A stretch of 64,000 nucleotides of DNA from Actinoalloteichus hymeniacidonis (GCF_014203365.1 NZ_JACHIS010000001.1:5270001-5334000), one strand, 5' to 3'; positions 25,177-34,236 are shown, counted from the first letter of the stretch. Numbers and translations: made by a program. Notes: generated by a model not told the origin, from the letters alone.

Positions 25177-26619
25177 ATGACCGATCTGCCGTTTGGGTTC
25201 AATCCGCCCGACCCAGAAGATCGGGGGGACCGGGACCGACCCTCCGACCGCCCCGACCGGGATTCCGGTGAGAACCCGTTCGGCTTCAGCGGCGCGATGC
25301 CTCCCGGTGGACTACCGCCCGGCGGTTCGCCACTGGGCGGGATGCCCCCCGGCGGGATGCCGCCCAATTTCGACATGAACTCGCTCGGGCAGATGTTCAG
25401 CCAGCTCGGACAGATGTTCAGCCAGGCGTCGCAGGGTGGCGGGAGCGGCGGTGGCCCGGTCAACTACGACCTCGCCAAGCAGCTCGCCTTCCAGCACCTC
25501 GACTCGCAGGGGCGCAACGAGGACACCACCTCGCAGCAGCGCACTGCGGCAACCGATTCGGTGCGGCTGGCCGAGCTGTGGCTCGATGAGTCGACGACGC
25601 TGCCCGCGGGCGCGAGACGAGTCGAGGTCTGGTCCCCGAAGCAGTGGGTGGAACAGACCTTGCCCACCTGGCAACGCCTGTGCGATCCGGTGGTGCAGCG
25701 GATGTCCGCCGCATGGATCGAGACGCTGCCCGCCGAGGCGAAGCAGACTGCGGGACCGTTGCTGTCGATGCTCGGGCAGATGGGCGGCATGGCCTACGGC
25801 TCCCAGCTCGGCGGTGCCCTCGGCCAGTTGAGCGCCGAGGTGCTGACCGGTACCGAGATCGGGCTGCCGTTGGGTCGCGAGGGCGTCGCGGCGCTGCTGC
25901 CTGCCAACATCGATCGGTTCACCGGCGGGCTGGAGCGGCCCGCGCACGAGGTGCTGGTGTTCCTGGCGGCCCGCGAGGCGGCGCACCACCGGTTGTTCAC
26001 GCACATCTCCTGGCTGCGGCAGGGCTTGGTGGGCGCGGTCGAGGAGTTCTCGCAGGGAATCCAGGTCGATGTCTCGGCGATGGAGGACCTCGCGGGCAAG
26101 ATCGACCCCAGCAACCCGGCATCCCTGGAAGAGGCGATGAAGTCCGGGTTGTTGGAGCCGGAGCGGACGCCCTCCCAACAGCAGGCCTTGGTTCGATTGG
26201 AGACGCTGCTGGCGCTGGTCGAGGGCTGGATCGACGTCGTGGTCGGCGACGCCGTCGCGGAGCGGCTGCCCGGGGCCGATGCGTTGCGCGAGACGCTGCG
26301 GCGGCGACGGGCCAGCGGCGGCCCCGCCGAGCAGACCTTCGCCACCCTGGTCGGCCTGGATCTCCGCCCCCGCCAGCTGCGGGCGGCGGCAACGCTGTGG
26401 CGCGGGCTGTCGGACCGCCACGGCACGGAGGCCAGGGACGCGCTCTGGGAGCACCCCGACCTGCTGCCCACCGCCGACGACCTGGCCGAACCGGTCGAGT
26501 TCGTCGAACGTTTCGGAGCGCAGCGGGGCGAGCTGGACGACCCGCTGGCCGCGTTGGAGGCCATCCGGCGCAAGAAGGAATCCGGTGAGCACAAGCCCGA
26601 GGACGGCTCGGCAGGCTAG
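25177..26619 (+). CDS. DUF2342 zinc-metalloprotease-like protein
   Basis: 480 residues. The first 90 are disordered and Gly/Pro/Met-rich (repeats of PPGG), then a helical DUF2342 domain follows with FLAAREAAHHRLF, which resembles a zinc-binding helix and gives the family its metalloprotease-like annotation; ELxVDVSAMED and LRxxxxFxxLxGLDLRPRQLR follow. Function is unproven. ATG is within 12 codons of its neighbours' promoter; it is divergent from the PDZ protease by 131 bp. A terminator follows. Homologue of Rv3195 by recollection. Confidence 0.88.
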   Translation: MTDLPFGFNPPDPEDRGDRDRPSDRPDRDSGENPFGFSGAMPPGGLPPGGSPLGGMPPGGMPPNFDMNSLGQMFSQLGQMFSQASQGGGSGGGPVNYDLAKQLAFQHLDSQGRNEDTTSQQRTAATDSVRLAELWLDESTTLPAGARRVEVWSPKQWVEQTLPTWQRLCDPVVQRMSAAWIETLPAEAKQTAGPLLSMLGQMGGMAYGSQLGGALGQLSAEVLTGTEIGLPLGREGVAALLPANIDRFTGGLERPAHEVLVFLAAREAAHHRLFTHISWLRQGLVGAVEEFSQGIQVDVSAMEDLAGKIDPSNPASLEEAMKSGLLEPERTPSQQQALVRLETLLALVEGWIDVVVGDAVAERLPGADALRETLRRRRASGGPAEQTFATLVGLDLRPRQLRAAATLWRGLSDRHGTEARDALWEHPDLLPTADDLAEPVEFVERFGAQRGELDDPLAALEAIRRKKESGEHKPEDGSAG

Positions 26620-26645
26620 ACCCGATCTTCACAGTCGAACTCGAC

Positions 26646-26672
26646 GCCTCGGCATTCTTCGGATGCCGAGGC
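26646..26672 (+). terminator. 10-bp hairpin terminator after DUF2342 gene
   Basis: GCCTCGGCAT and ATGCCGAGGC around a UUCGG-containing 7-nt loop, 27 nt past the stop. Confidence 0.8.
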
Positions 26673-26883
26673 GGTCGTCTCTTATGGCGCCCCGGTCGGG
26701 AGATCGCAGCGGTCTCGGACCGGTCTGCGGTGGTCGCAGCGGCCCACGGGCGATCGGTCGAGGTGGTTTCACCTGCGGTTTCTCGACGCGCTACGCCGCT
26801 CGATCGGCCGGTCAGGCCCGAGCGGGCCGCCACCCACCTGATTGAGTGGGCGGCGCTGCCCGGTTGCCTCGGGCGGATCGTCG

Positions 26884-27435
26884 TCACGCCTCGATCGAGA
26901 CGGGTTCGTCGTCGTCGGTGATCTCCCAGCCTGCTGCGGCGGCGAGGCCCTCCAGGTAGCCGACGGCCCGTTCGGTCTTCGGGTACCGGTGGACCAGCGC
27001 CCAGAAGTCCGGACCGTGCCCCGGCACCAGCAGGTGTGCCAACTCGTGCAGCAACACGTAGTCGAGCACCCAGCTCGGCACGTCCCGAAGTCGTTCGCCG
27101 ACGCGGATCGACGCGTCCGACGGCGTGCAGGATGCCCATCTGGTGCGCATCGACGGGACCCACCGAACCGACGCGGGTTCGGGGCATTCCGGCAGATGAC
27201 GACGTAGTAGTTCCCGGCACCGGCTGAGCAATGCGGTATCCGACGCCCTGGCGGGCGACCGTCGGCGCGTCTCGCTGCGCCGCAGTCTGCCGAGCATCTC
27301 CGCGACCCAGTGTTCCTCCTCGGACCGCGTCATCCTGGCGGGCAGCAACACGATGACTCGGTCGCCGTCCCGGTACGCGGTCACCGTGCGGCGGCGCCGT
27401 GCGCTGCGTCGCACCTCGACCTGAGGCTCTCCCAC
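26884..27435 (-). CDS. YgjP-like (DUF45) metallopeptidase
   Basis: About 183 residues. The zinc motif is HELAHLLVPGHGPDFW: HExxH plus the third His five residues on, characteristic of the YgjP/M48-like family. RTVTAYRDGDRVIVLLP at the N-terminus forms the family's basic beta-rich domain, and MRTRWASCTPSDASIRV is the conserved substrate-cleft strand. Cytoplasmic; physiological substrate unknown. Starts are uncertain: GTG at 27435 fits the family N-terminus and AGGTGG lies just upstream; a TTG at 27459 is also open. Confidence 0.88.
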   Translation of the reverse strand: MGEPQVEVRRSARRRRTVTAYRDGDRVIVLLPARMTRSEEEHWVAEMLGRLRRSETRRRSPARASDTALLSRCRELLRRHLPECPEPASVRWVPSMRTRWASCTPSDASIRVGERLRDVPSWVLDYVLLHELAHLLVPGHGPDFWALVHRYPKTERAVGYLEGLAAAAGWEITDDDEPVSIEA

Positions 27436-27791
27436 GCCACCTACGGTATGCGCCCTCAATCGATGCCTTAGGCGGGCCCGTGGTGGGGCTCACACCAAGA
27501 TCCGGGATTCCCGGTGACGAACCGATTACCTGTAGCTAGCCGAGTCATCCCAGGGAGCGGGAAGGCTCATCCTGCCGGGGAGAAACGCGGCGACGAGCTG
27601 TGACATTCGACCGAATGCTTGTTTGGCGACATGCACTGTGACCTGCTGAAAGTGGACACGCGACACACCACATGCGCCGCTGAGCATCAGTGCACAGGTA
27701 GCGTGGCGCCTGGTTCTCGCCCGACGCCGCACCAGGCGCAGGCACGCGGTGGGCACCGCGGGCACGGGCACAGCGAGCAAGGGAGGCAATC
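27436..27791. other. divergent intergenic region
   Basis: 356 bp between the minus-strand metallopeptidase and the plus-strand zinc ribbon gene. No gene is supported. It contains a small inverted repeat CATTCG-AC-CGAATG at 27604-27617 and a TAGCGT -10-like element near 27697. It is moderately A+T-rich around 27520-27620. Confidence 0.5.
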
Positions 27792-27944
27792 GTGGCCGAG
27801 ACCTACAACGGCTACTGCGTCAAATGCCGTGCGAAGCGCGACTTCGAAGGCAAGGTCGAGGAGTCGAACAACCGACGCATGGCCAAGGGCATCTGCCCGG
27901 TCTGTGGAACGAAGATGACCAGAATCCTCGGCAAGGCCGCCTGA
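27792..27944 (+). CDS. DUF5679 zinc-ribbon protein
   Basis: 50 residues: it starts MAETYNGYCVKCRAKRDFEG and ends with CPVCGTKMTRILGK. Two CxxC knuckles make a zinc ribbon, matching DUF5679, a small family frequent in actinobacteria and of unknown function; nucleic-acid or protein binding is plausible. The GTG start has GGGAGG 5 nt upstream. Longer overlapping frames on both strands lack any such motif and are shadows. Followed by a hairpin. Confidence 0.9.
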   Translation: MAETYNGYCVKCRAKRDFEGKVEESNNRRMAKGICPVCGTKMTRILGKAA

Positions 27945-28297
27945 CACCTGGCCATCCGGACGGGAGGAGCGCAGCACCGCGTTCCTCCCGCCGCCGAGCG
28001 GAGGCAGGCCGGGTCGACGAGACGTCGAACCCACGCCATCGAGTACTCGGATCACGGGCGATACCCCGGGAGCGGATGGCATCACTCGATCTCGTGCGCC
28101 ACGGCCCGCAAGGTCGGCGCGGGGTAATCGACGCGGACCTTTCGCGACGCTCACCTCGAACGTCCGAGACGGATCCACGAGGATCCCAGCCGGACGACTA
28201 CCGCAGGTAATCAGCGATGCGCGACACGACCCGCAATGGGCCGACACCGGCTGCGGCCGAATCGCCGAGTACCGGACACCATGCCTAGCGTGATCGC
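27945..28297. other. intergenic region upstream of thiF-like gene
   Basis: 353 bp. Only the hairpin at 27961-27990 and a TAGCGT element at 28286-28291 immediately before the next start codon were recognised; overlapping open frames are antisense or shifted shadows. Confidence 0.5.
27961..27990 (+). terminator. terminator of DUF5679 gene
   Basis: CGGGAGGA and TCCTCCCG with further inner pairs (one G-U) and a 6-nt loop, 17 nt past the stop. Confidence 0.72.
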
Positions 28298-29431
28298 GTG
28301 AGCACTTTCCGCAGTCATTCCCGGCTCCCCGATCGACCACGCTTGGCGCCGGGATTCGCCCCGCTTCGCCGGGACGCCACCGCCCTGCAATTCGGTACCG
28401 AGCACAGTCGAGCGGTGGTCGCCGAGAATCTCGCGCCCGCCGTCGCGGCCCAAGCCGAGCGGCTGACCGGCGAGTTCAGCACCCACCAGCTCCTTCGAGA
28501 CTGTGCCTCGGCGGGCGGCGATCCCGCCGATTGTCTGGCGCTACTCGGCCAACTCACCGCCGAGGGACTGCTCGTCGACGCGGCCGCCGATCACGCCGGT
28601 TCGCCACGCGCCGCCGCCGAGGCGATCTATCGAGCCCATCGCGGTGGGAAGGACACCCGGGTTCGTGCCCGGGACTGCGCGGTCTCGGTCGTCGGCTCCG
28701 GTCGCATCGCACCCGCGGTCGCGACCCTGCTCGCCGCCGCAGGCATCGGCTCGGTTCGGCTGCACGCGGCAGGCACGGTCACCATGGACGACCTCGGCCG
28801 CGACTACACCGAGCAGCACCTCGGACGGGCTCGGACCGAGGTCACCACCGATCTCGTCCACGAGGTCGCCATCGAACCGAACGCCGGGCGCCGTTCGCCG
28901 CGACGCCAACCGGACCTGGTCGTTCTGGCCGACTCCCTGGTTCCCGATCCCGCCCGGCTCGCCGCGTTGCACGCCGAGCAGATCGCGCATCTGTTGGTGA
29001 CCTCGGCAGCCGGCGGCACCGTCGGTCCGCTGGTGCTGCCCGGTCGGTCCAGCTGTCTGCGCTGCATCGACCACCATCGCAGCGCGCTCGATCCGCAATG
29101 GCCGGTCCTGGCCGCGCAACTGGCGGGGCGGACACAGCGAACCGATGTGGCGAGAACGGCATCGATCGCGGCCCTCGCGGTGGCGCAGAGCCTGCGATTC
29201 CTGGAGAACGACACGACCTCAGCGGCGCCGCCGGTCTGGAACGGCGCACTGCAGATCGATCCGGTGGGCGGCCGAATCCGACGGCGACCCCGGCCCGCGC
29301 ATCCGGATTGTCCCTGCGGAGCACGTGGGTCGATCAGCCGTTGCCTCGGTCTCCGAGTCGTGGGGTTCGGCGAATCGACCACCCGGAAAGGCTGCGTTTC
29401 GCCATCGAATCACGAGAGAATGCAGGGGTGA
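28298..29431 (+). CDS. ThiF/E1-like (TOMM leader-binding type) protein
   Basis: 377 residues. The N-terminal 100 residues are a winged-helix-like domain (STHQLLRDC, LGQLTAEGLLVD), followed by an E1-like Rossmann fold (VSVVGSGRIAPAVATLLAAAGIGSVRL) and Cys pairs CLRC and CPCG that probably hold structural Zn. The fold is that of ThiF and cyclodehydratase C-proteins, which bind leader peptides of thiazole/oxazole peptides, but no YcaO, dehydrogenase or precursor is nearby. Without the catalytic Arg/Asp set, adenylation is doubtful. GTG sits 6 nt after TAGCGT, suggesting a leaderless transcript. Its stop overlaps the ABC1 kinase start (GTGA). Homologue of Rv3196 by recollection. Confidence 0.8.
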   Translation: MSTFRSHSRLPDRPRLAPGFAPLRRDATALQFGTEHSRAVVAENLAPAVAAQAERLTGEFSTHQLLRDCASAGGDPADCLALLGQLTAEGLLVDAAADHAGSPRAAAEAIYRAHRGGKDTRVRARDCAVSVVGSGRIAPAVATLLAAAGIGSVRLHAAGTVTMDDLGRDYTEQHLGRARTEVTTDLVHEVAIEPNAGRRSPRRQPDLVVLADSLVPDPARLAALHAEQIAHLLVTSAAGGTVGPLVLPGRSSCLRCIDHHRSALDPQWPVLAAQLAGRTQRTDVARTASIAALAVAQSLRFLENDTTSAAPPVWNGALQIDPVGGRIRRRPRPAHPDCPCGARGSISRCLGLRVVGFGESTTRKGCVSPSNHERMQG

Positions 29432-30744
29432 GCGACATCCCCCGTCGGACCGTACAGCGCACCGCGAAACTCGCCAGCCTGCCGCTGGGTGCCGCAGGCC
29501 GCGTCGCCGCGGGCTGGGGACGCCGACTTGCAGGCCAGAGCGCCGAGAACGTCAACGCCGATGTCACGGCCAAGACGGCCGAGCAGGTGTTCGCGGTCCT
29601 CGGCCAGCTCAAGGGCGGCGCGATGAAGTTCGGGCAAGCCCTGAGCGTCTTCGAGGCCGCCGTGCCGGAGGAGATGGCCGAGCCCTACCGCGAGGCGTTG
29701 ACCAAGCTCCAGTCCGCGGCACCGCCGATGACCGCCAAGAGCGTGCACCGGGTGCTGGCCGAACAACTCGGCAGTCGCTGGACCACTCGTTTCGCCGAGT
29801 TCGACGACGAGGCCACCGCCGCCGCCAGCATCGGCCAGGTGCATCGGGCCGTCTGGCACGACGGCCGCGAGGTCGCGGTCAAGATCCAGTATCCCGGCGC
29901 GGACGAAGCCCTGCTCGCCGACCTTCGGCAGCTCCGCCGCTTCAGCAAGCTGTTCCAGATGTTGGTGCCGGGCACCGAGGTCAAGCCGCTGCTCGCCGAG
30001 CTCGAGGCGCGCATGTCCGAGGAGCTCGACTACCGCAGCGAGGCCGACAACCAGCGCCAGTTCGCTGCAGGCTTCGAGGGCGACGACGAGGTGATGATTC
30101 CGCGCATCATCGCGAGTGCCCCCAAGGTGGTCGTCTCGGAATGGGCGGCGGGAACACCGTTCTCCCAGATCATCCGGGACGGGACCCAGGAGCAACGAGA
30201 CAGAGCGGGCTACGCGCTCTCGCTCTTCCACTTCTCCTCGCCCGCCAGAACCGGGCTGCTGCACGGTGATCCGCACCCCGGCAACTACATGCTGCTGCCC
30301 GATGGTCGGCTCTGCGTGCTGGATTTCGGTGCGGTCGCCCGCCTTCCCGACGGGTTGCCCGTGACCCTCGGGCTGATGGTCCGGCTGGCTCTCGAACAGC
30401 GGTCCGGCGACCTGTTGGATCTGTTGCGCAGGGAGAACTTCATCCAACCCGGCCGTGAGCTGCTCGCCGAGGACGTGCTCGCCTACCTCGCGCCGTTCGC
30501 AGAGCCACTGACCAGCGAGATCTTCCACTTCAATCGGCCATGGCTGCAGAAACAGGCGGAGCGGGTAAGCGATCTACAGGGCAATGACTTCCGGATTGGA
30601 CGGTCGTTGAACCTACCGCCGGATTACCTCATCACCTATCGCGTCACCCTGGGCACGACCGGCATTCTCTGCCAACTCGGTGCCAGGGTTCCCGCGCACG
30701 AGATCGTCAGTGCCTGGCAGCCGGGCTTCGCCGACCAGCCCTGA
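29428..30744 (+). CDS. ABC1/UbiB-like atypical kinase
   Basis: 438 residues of the ABC1 (AarF/UbiB) family. KGGAMKFGQAL carries the KxGQ nucleotide-loop motif, ASIGQVHRA the Ala-rich P-loop replacement, VAVKIQYPG the ATP-binding Lys, HGDPHPGNYM the catalytic loop, and LDFGAV the metal-binding DFG. In other bacteria the family supports lipid-soluble quinone synthesis; in menaquinone-only actinobacteria its substrate is unknown. The GTG start overlaps the ThiF-like stop by 4 nt, so the two are translationally coupled. A 17-bp terminator separates it from whiB7. Homologue of Rv3197 by recollection. Confidence 0.93.
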   Translation: MSDIPRRTVQRTAKLASLPLGAAGRVAAGWGRRLAGQSAENVNADVTAKTAEQVFAVLGQLKGGAMKFGQALSVFEAAVPEEMAEPYREALTKLQSAAPPMTAKSVHRVLAEQLGSRWTTRFAEFDDEATAAASIGQVHRAVWHDGREVAVKIQYPGADEALLADLRQLRRFSKLFQMLVPGTEVKPLLAELEARMSEELDYRSEADNQRQFAAGFEGDDEVMIPRIIASAPKVVVSEWAAGTPFSQIIRDGTQEQRDRAGYALSLFHFSSPARTGLLHGDPHPGNYMLLPDGRLCVLDFGAVARLPDGLPVTLGLMVRLALEQRSGDLLDLLRRENFIQPGRELLAEDVLAYLAPFAEPLTSEIFHFNRPWLQKQAERVSDLQGNDFRIGRSLNLPPDYLITYRVTLGTTGILCQLGARVPAHEIVSAWQPGFADQP

Positions 30745-30802
30745 TCCACATCGGATGCGGCAGAACCGACGCCGCGCGCCGAGAATCGGTCTAGCGGAAA
30801 CG

Positions 30803-30840
30803 ACAATGGGCCGCCGATCAATCGATCGGCGGCCCATTGT
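30803..30840. terminator. 17-bp perfect bidirectional terminator
   Basis: ACAATGGGCCGCCGATC and its exact complement around AATC. It serves the converging ABC1 kinase (+) and whiB7 operon (-). Confidence 0.9.
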
Positions 30841-30855
30841 GTCGGAACAGTCGGC

Positions 30856-31083
30856 TCAGCTTGCGTTCAGAGTCGACTCCACGAGAGCAGCCCGATTCGA
30901 CGCGTGCCGCGACAGCCAACGCCACCACGAACGACTACGCAATCGGGCCGATAATCGACATCGTCGTACCTCGTCTTCAAACGCCTGTATTCGGGCGTGA
31001 GCTAACGCATCGGACACATAGGTCACCGTGTCGGACCCGGGCAGATTTCGGTGTCGAACGTCGATTTCGGGCAGATTGTTCAT
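30856..31083 (-). CDS. small basic protein coupled to whiB7
   Basis: 75 residues beginning MNNLPEIDVRHRNLPG and containing a basic Trp-rich segment SARLRSRSWWRWLSRHASN. Its ATG overlaps the whiB7 stop (ATGA), so it is translated by coupling. The layout of an acidic start and a WWRW amphipathic basic helix resembles many small actinobacterial proteins of unknown role; membrane or nucleic-acid binding is possible. No family name can be given. Confidence 0.7.
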   Translation of the reverse strand: MNNLPEIDVRHRNLPGSDTVTYVSDALAHARIQAFEDEVRRCRLSARLRSRSWWRWLSRHASNRAALVESTLNAS

Positions 31084-31451
31084 GCCGCTGCCTCCTTGCC
31101 CGCAGTGAGCGGGGTGGCAGTCTTCCTCGGCCGGCCCCGGGGCCGCTTCTTCGCGATGACCGCACCGCGTTCAAAGATCTCGCCGCCCCACACTCCCCAC
31201 GGCTCACGCCGGGTGAGCGCGCCTGCCAGGCAGGCGGCCTTGATCGGGCAGGTCTCACAAAGTTGCTTCGCCCGCTGCAGCTCAGCGGGGTTCTCGGCAA
31301 ACCAGAGATCGGGGTCCTGTACTCGACAGGGCAACGCCATCTCGTCGTCGGGGACGGCGACCAACAGGTCGCCCATACCGACCACGGTGGAGTCGGAAAC
31401 CCTAGGCTCCGGCAGAACGTCTCGCGCAAGAGAGACGGTCGCGCTGGACAT
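31080..31451 (-). CDS. whiB7: WhiB7 redox-sensing transcription regulator
   Basis: 123 residues. Four cluster-binding Cys at 42, 65, 68 and 74 (C-x22-C-x2-C-x5-C), the turn GVWGG at 86-90 and the AT-hook RGRPRK at 105-110, which separates WhiB7 from other Wbl proteins. With its [4Fe-4S] cluster it binds SigA and activates intrinsic antibiotic resistance genes by contacting AT-rich DNA next to the -35. AAGGAG lies 5 nt before the ATG. The gene has a 370-nt leader with an upstream ORF and attenuator, and a matching AT-rich promoter, so control is by antibiotic-induced antitermination plus autoactivation. Confidence 0.96.
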   Translation of the reverse strand: MSSATVSLARDVLPEPRVSDSTVVGMGDLLVAVPDDEMALPCRVQDPDLWFAENPAELQRAKQLCETCPIKAACLAGALTRREPWGVWGGEIFERGAVIAKKRPRGRPRKTATPLTAGKEAAA

Positions 31452-31524
31452 ACGTTCTCCTTCTGATTTTCATCGAATTCTCATCGGGCCCGCGACAAGC
31501 CAAGTCGTCCAGAGACGACAAAGA

Positions 31525-31554
31525 GGCCGCGGATTCCGTAGGGAGTCCGCGGCC
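31525..31554 (-). terminator. whiB7 leader attenuator hairpin
   Basis: On the minus strand GGCCGCGGA pairs with TCCGCGGCC, with an inner TCC/GGA and loop CTAC, followed by CTCTTTGTC. It lies 21 nt after the leader ORF stop and 73 nt before whiB7, the position of the conditional terminator described for whiB7 leaders. Confidence 0.85.
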
Positions 31555-31575
31555 TGGATCAACCAGTCGTTCTGA

Positions 31576-31809
31576 CTAGGTCAGCGACTGAGCTCCTGCG
31601 CGGACAGGATGGGTTCGTTCGATGGCGAACGGGCTGAACCCGTTCGGCCGTGGGTCCTGCATGGCGATACGCAGCGAAGGTGCCTGCTCCGAGCCGGCGA
31701 CGGAAACCACCGAATCGTGAGGGCGACGTGCGCAGCCTGCTTCCATGGACACGGCAACAACCCCGAGCTTCAGGTAGCCGGGGATCACCGTGAGGTTGAT
31801 TGTCTTCAC
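31576..31809 (-). CDS. whiB7 upstream ORF (leader peptide, 77 codons)
   Basis: Begins VKTINLTVIPGYLKLG at GTG with AGGAGG 8 nt upstream, and ends RAGAQSLT at TAG, 21 nt before the attenuator stem. No similarity to a functional protein is visible. Established work shows that ribosome stalling in a leader ORF upstream of whiB7 prevents terminator formation; this ORF is in the right place, though longer than the mycobacterial ones I remember. Codon reading may start 9 nt earlier at another GTG. The sequence, not the product, is probably what matters. Confidence 0.72.
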   Translation of the reverse strand: MKTINLTVIPGYLKLGVVAVSMEAGCARRPHDSVVSVAGSEQAPSLRIAMQDPRPNGFSPFAIERTHPVRAGAQSLT

Positions 31810-31873
31810 CGCGGCCACCTCCTCTCAGGGGAATCGAAGAACGTCGTCAGGCCCTTCCCGGCCTGCCTCACGC

Positions 31874-31913
31874 AGGTTATTGGTCGCACATCGACGCGCG
31901 CAACTTATTTTCC
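31874..31913 (-). promoter_or_regulatory. whiB7 promoter with AT-rich WhiB7 site
   Basis: On the minus strand GGAAAATAAG lies directly upstream of TTGCGC (31898-31903), and TAACCT (31874-31879) follows after an 18-bp spacer. An AT-rich run just 5' of a -35 is the known WhiB7 recognition feature, consistent with autoactivation. Confidence 0.65.
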
Positions 31914-32028
31914 GACGGTTTTTTCGATGATCTTGATTTCGTTCGGCCGTTCGACCGTCCGAGGACATCTTTGCAGCTAGCAGCCTTGCCTGTCCGGCGA
32001 ACCGACCAGAAAGATTCCTCGGATCCGG

Positions 32029-32045
32029 CCGCCGGGACCCGGCGG
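32029..32045 (-). terminator. hairpin after uvrD2
   Basis: CCGCCGG and CCGGCGG around GAC, 28 nt beyond the uvrD2 stop. Short but very stable; no U-tract. Confidence 0.5.
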
Positions 32046-32073
32046 AGGGCGGCAGACGCCAAGCCGACCGCCG

Positions 32074-34173
32074 CTACTCCGTTCGAGTGAACTCCGCCGG
32101 GTGTCCGGCGTCACGCACCAACGAGATCACCTCGTCGCCGAAGCGGTCCAACTTGGTGGCGCCGATCCCGGCGATCCGGACCAAGGAGGGAACATCGGAG
32201 GGCCGCTGCTCGGCGATCGCCGTCAGCGTCGCATCGGTCAGCACCACGAAACCGGGCACGCCCAGCTTTCTGGCCCGCTCGCTGCGCCAAGTCCGCAGCC
32301 GCCGCAACAGATCCTCGTCCAGATCCGCCGGACACCGCTCGCAGCGGCCGAGCTTGATGGCCATGATCGCCGTCAGTGCTGCGGAACAGACCCGACAGCG
32401 CGCCACCTCGGACCGGAAGTCCGGCGCGCTACGGCCGGTCGTCCGCCCGAGCGCCGCAGCGGGGTGGTCCTGGTGCGCCAGCCCCGAGAGGAAGCGGCTG
32501 CGCCTGCGGTATCGCCGGCCGCCCGCCATCCTGGCCAACGCCCAGGACAGTGTGAGGTGCTGGCGGGCCCGGGTCACGCCGACATAGAACAGCCTGCGCT
32601 CCTCCTCGATCGCGGCGTCGTCCCCGTCGGCGTGCTGGATCGGCAGGGTGCCCTCCGCGACGCCCACCAGGAACACCGCGTCCCACTCCAACCCCTTGGC
32701 GGCGTGCAGCGAGGCCAGCGTGACGCCCTCCATCGTCGGTGGGTGCCGCGCCTCGGCCCGTAGATCGAGTTCGACGACGAATCGCGCCAGGTCCGTGCCC
32801 GGCGCCAATCGGACCGTCTCCTCCGCCAGTTCCGCCAACGCACGCAGGGACTCCCAGCGCTCGCGGGCCGCGCCACCCTCGGGCGGCTGGGCGACCAGTC
32901 CCAGCCTGGCCAGGACCGCGCGCACCCGGTCCGGCAGGGGACGTTCCTCTCGCAGCGCGCCCTCGGTGCGCAAGGCGGCGACTGCTTGGCGCACCTCTGT
33001 CCTGGCGAAGAACCGCTCCCCACCGCGAACCTGATAGGGAACGCCCTGATCGCCGAGCGCCTGCTCGTAGGTCTCCGATTGCGCGTTGACCCGGAAGAGG
33101 ATCGCGATCTCGCTGGCCGGGGTGCCCGCCGCGAGCAGATCACGGATTCGGCGGGCCACCTCGGCGGCTTCGGCCGGTTCGTCGTCGTGCTCGAGGAACA
33201 CCGGCGCCGGGCCCGGCGGTCGTTGGCCGATCAACCGCAGGCGGGTGCCCGCGGGCCGGTCGCGGGCGACCTCGATGACCCGGTTGGCCAGCGACACGAT
33301 CTCCGGGGTGGACCGGTAGTCCCGCTCCAGCCGGACGACCACCGCGCCCGGGAACCGGCGGGGGAAGTCAAGCAGGGGACGGGCCGACGCCCCGGCGAAG
33401 GAGTAGATCGTCTGATTGGCGTCCCCGACCACGGTCAGATCGTCGCGTTCGCCCAGCCAGGCGTTGAGCACCCGCTGCTGGAGCGGGGTGACGTCCTGAT
33501 ACTCGTCCACCACGAAGCTGCGATAGCGATCGCGGAACTCCTCGGCGACGTCGCCGTGCTCCTCCATGACCGCAGCGGTGTGCAACAGCAGGTCGTCGAA
33601 GTCCAGCACGCTGGCCTCGTTCTTGAGGCGTTCGTAGTTCGCGTACACGGCGACGACCTGCTCGGCGGGCGCCGGGGTGGCCCGGTGCACCCGCGCTACG
33701 GCTGCGGGGTACTCCTCCGGGCTGATCAGCGAGGCCTTGCTCCACTCGATCTCGCTGGCCAGGTCACGCAACGTCTCCCGGTCGGTTCCGGTCCCCGCCC
33801 GCCGGGCGGCCTGCGCGACGACCGGCAGCTTGCTGTCCAACAATCGCCACTGGTCGTCGCCGATCACCCTGGGCCAGAAGTACCTGAGTTGCCGCAACGC
33901 CGCCGCGTGGAAGGTCAGCGCCTGCACTCCGACGGCGTCCAGAGCCAGTAGCCGGTTGCGCATCTCGGCGGCGGCCCGTTTGGTGAAGGTGACCGCCAAG
34001 ACCTGGCCGGGGGCGACGTGCCCCTGGGCGACGAGGTACGCGATCCGCCGGGTGATGGTGCGGGTCTTGCCGGTGCCCGCCCCCGCCAACACGCAGACCG
34101 GGCCTCGGGGGGCCAGCACAGCCGCTCGCTGCTCGGGATCGAGTTCCGCCGCCGGATCCTGCTGCCCACCCAT
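32074..34173 (-). CDS. uvrD2: ATP-dependent DNA helicase UvrD2
   Basis: 699 residues, superfamily 1A 3'-5' helicase. Walker A GAGTGKT, motif II VDEYQD, motif [19 protein letters not shown], motif [13 protein letters not shown]. After the motor come a four-Cys zinc module (CRVC ... CERC) and a C-terminal HRDC domain ([18 protein letters not shown]). That combination defines UvrD2 of actinobacteria, essential in mycobacteria. The ATG at 34173 has GAGG 8 nt upstream; the frame is open to 34224. In M. tuberculosis a mycoredoxin gene lies next to uvrD2; here a DUF418 gene does. Confidence 0.94.
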   Translation of the reverse strand: MGGQQDPAAELDPEQRAAVLAPRGPVCVLAGAGTGKTRTITRRIAYLVAQGHVAPGQVLAVTFTKRAAAEMRNRLLALDAVGVQALTFHAAALRQLRYFWPRVIGDDQWRLLDSKLPVVAQAARRAGTGTDRETLRDLASEIEWSKASLISPEEYPAAVARVHRATPAPAEQVVAVYANYERLKNEASVLDFDDLLLHTAAVMEEHGDVAEEFRDRYRSFVVDEYQDVTPLQQRVLNAWLGERDDLTVVGDANQTIYSFAGASARPLLDFPRRFPGAVVVRLERDYRSTPEIVSLANRVIEVARDRPAGTRLRLIGQRPPGPAPVFLEHDDEPAEAAEVARRIRDLLAAGTPASEIAILFRVNAQSETYEQALGDQGVPYQVRGGERFFARTEVRQAVAALRTEGALREERPLPDRVRAVLARLGLVAQPPEGGAARERWESLRALAELAEETVRLAPGTDLARFVVELDLRAEARHPPTMEGVTLASLHAAKGLEWDAVFLVGVAEGTLPIQHADGDDAAIEEERRLFYVGVTRARQHLTLSWALARMAGGRRYRRRSRFLSGLAHQDHPAAALGRTTGRSAPDFRSEVARCRVCSAALTAIMAIKLGRCERCPADLDEDLLRRLRTWRSERARKLGVPGFVVLTDATLTAIAEQRPSDVPSLVRIAGIGATKLDRFGDEVISLVRDAGHPAEFTRTE

Positions 34174-34236
34174 CCGAGCATCCTCGCATCGTGCCTGCCC
34201 TCCGGTCGCCGCGACCTCGGCCACCGGCGCGTCCGC

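Noticed and set aside
28531-29427. N-terminal extension of the ABC1 kinase frame
   Set aside because: The extension overlaps the ThiF-like gene in another frame and is Arg-rich; the GTG at 29428 matches the family start.
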